NCBI GenBank assembly: GCA_900550465.1
Contig: URSC01000003.1
Coordinates: 1 to 64,000 of the forward strand
DNA: 64,000 bases
Direction: 5' to 3'
From: an uncultured Alistipes sp.
GTDB lineage: Bacteria; Bacteroidota; Bacteroidia; Bacteroidales; UBA932
Shown in pieces: positions 63,147-64,000 of this stretch. A model generated the notes under the pieces. That model made no database searches, was not told the origin of the DNA, and worked only from the letters and a program-made list of their open reading frames with translations. Made by a program: the position numbers and the translations under genes. The first letter of the stretch is position 1; every line of letters begins with the position of its first letter.

Positions 63147-64000
63147 ATGAGCAGAAAAATCACTTTTCTTACCCTGTTTCTGTGGCTGATGACGGTAACT
63201 TTTCCTGTCATTGCGCAGCAGAAAGCAGACACGACCTACACCTTCCGCTTCGTGCCAAGGGAAGACATGTTCTACGTGCCTTGGAATGGCAATGACACGG
63301 AGCTTGCCCGCCTGCTGGAGTGTATCGAAAAAAACAAAACCACAATTCTTGACGGCAAGCTGCCGCTATTGGTTGACGGCTACTGCAACTCATTAGGCAG
63401 TGAAGCCGAGAACCTTGCCACGGCAAAGATCCGTGCCAACCGTGTGAAATCCGAACTGATTATACGCGCGGAAATAAAAGAGGAGAATTTCATTACCCGC
63501 AACCATACGACAGAGGGAGACTTTGTCACTGTGCGCCTGACGGTACCGGTAAAGGAAACAGCCGCGACGGATGCGGAAGCGGAAGCACGACGCAAGGCGG
63601 AAGCCGAACGACTGGAAGCCGAGAAGCGTGCCGAACAGGAACGACTTGCCGAAGAGCAGCGCAAGGCGGAAGAAGCCCGACTTGCCGCTGAAAAGGCAGA
63701 GGCAGAGAAAGCCGCTCAACAAAACACACTTGCCGACACTCCGTCGGAAACCAAAATTACAAATGATTATCATCTCTCCCTGCGTGCCAACCTGCTGCGC
63801 TGGGCTACCCTGACACCCGATTTAGGACTTGAATGGCGCATCTGCCCCTCGTGGGGCATTGCCGTAAACGGCTCGTGGACTTCTTGGACGTGGAGCGACA
63901 AGGACCGCCGCTATGCACTCTGGGAAGTGGCTCCGGAAGTGCGTTACTACATGGGCGAGAAGAAAGCCTGGTATCTGGGTGCTATGTTCAAGGCCGGACA
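63147..64000 (+). CDS. DUF3575-type outer-membrane protein (3' end outside window)
   Basis: An open frame from ATG 63147 to the window end gives 284 residues without a stop. It begins with a signal peptide (about 1-24, ending VIAQQ). A small alpha/beta domain recalling OmpA-type peptidoglycan-binding folds follows (about 30-130). Next comes an Ala/Glu/Arg-rich coiled coil (about 140-190), then the start of a beta-barrel-like DUF3575 domain (HLSLRANLLRWATLTPDLGLEW). In Bacteroides such genes open Mfa-type fimbrial operons behind an AraC regulator. The rest of that operon would lie past the window. Confidence 0.85.
   Translation, partial: MSRKITFLTLFLWLMTVTFPVIAQQKADTTYTFRFVPREDMFYVPWNGNDTELARLLECIEKNKTTILDGKLPLLVDGYCNSLGSEAENLATAKIRANRVKSELIIRAEIKEENFITRNHTTEGDFVTVRLTVPVKETAATDAEAEARRKAEAERLEAEKRAEQERLAEEQRKAEEARLAAEKAEAEKAAQQNTLADTPSETKITNDYHLSLRANLLRWATLTPDLGLEWRICPSWGIAVNGSWTSWTWSDKDRRYALWEVAPEVRYYMGEKKAWYLGAMFKAG

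Overview
The window comes from a member of the Bacteroidota, most likely Bacteroidales. Promoters upstream of many genes carry the TAnnTTTG -7 box of this phylum. Lipoproteins end in short VSC or GGC-type lipoboxes. The gene content also fits: a DUF4301 protein, a UpxY-type NusG paralogue, the ATP-forming PEP carboxykinase, a Na+-pumping methylmalonyl-CoA decarboxylase and an A/V-type ATPase. Most of the window (1 to about 59,950) is GC-rich core genome. From about 60,000 onward the DNA is AT-richer, broken and accessory in character. No genus or species is claimed.

Layout. 91-4435 (minus): ffh, folD, a TlpA-like lipoprotein and an M81 peptidase. 4519-5493: a deoxyhypusine-synthase-like enzyme. 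5653-8538 (minus): recF, a DciA-like gene and a DUF4301 gene. 8652-10060: a membrane TPR protein and a YebC regulator. 10085-14636: methylmalonyl-CoA epimerase and the four-part decarboxylase. 14755-21962: a seven-gene V-type ATPase operon with sodium-type ligand residues in its K subunit. 22112-27780 (minus): a metallo-hydrolase lipoprotein, a MATE pump and an M16 protease pair. 27820-30524 (minus): WbpB/E/D-like nucleotide-sugar enzymes. 30614-32469: a tyrosine recombinase split by an in-frame stop, and an orphan UpxY. 32459-34192 (minus): recQ. 34292-37037: pckA and a membrane-anchored phosphodiesterase. 37041-41652 (minus): a methylthioadenosine salvage operon. 41837-46754: ADP-forming acyl-CoA synthetase, a small membrane protein and a four-subunit 2-oxoacid:ferredoxin oxidoreductase. 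47012-49201: a thioesterase and umuDC. 49179-55753 (minus): rny, 6S RNA, zapA, a coiled-coil protein, a 5'-nucleotidase, an omega-amidase-like nitrilase and a dicarboxylate/amino-acid symporter. 55832-59915: a dolichyl-phosphate-mannose-synthase-like glycosyltransferase, dihydroorotase and ftsH. 60000-64000: remnants of a TonB receptor, an XRE regulator and an ORF6N gene, then an intact membrane-anchored AraC regulator and the 5' part of a DUF3575 gene typical of fimbrial operons.

How the genes work together. The window suggests an anaerobic fermenter running a sodium economy. The decarboxylase converts methylmalonyl-CoA to propionyl-CoA while exporting Na+, and the adjacent V-ATPase can couple to the same ion. 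The oxidoreductase plus ADP-forming synthetase can turn 2-oxoacids into organic acids, reduced ferredoxin and ATP. PEP carboxykinase adds ATP or links to the C4 route.

The most unusual signal is a family of at least three intergenic elements (1-67, 5506-5618, 21982-22088) placed just after stop codons. Each has an almost invariant 55-nt core that can fold as two hairpins. The two complete copies are enclosed by perfect inverted arms of 29 and 26 bp that differ between loci at 13 of 26 paired positions. This looks like an undescribed structured RNA or DNA element set inside a bidirectional terminator, or a small mobile element.
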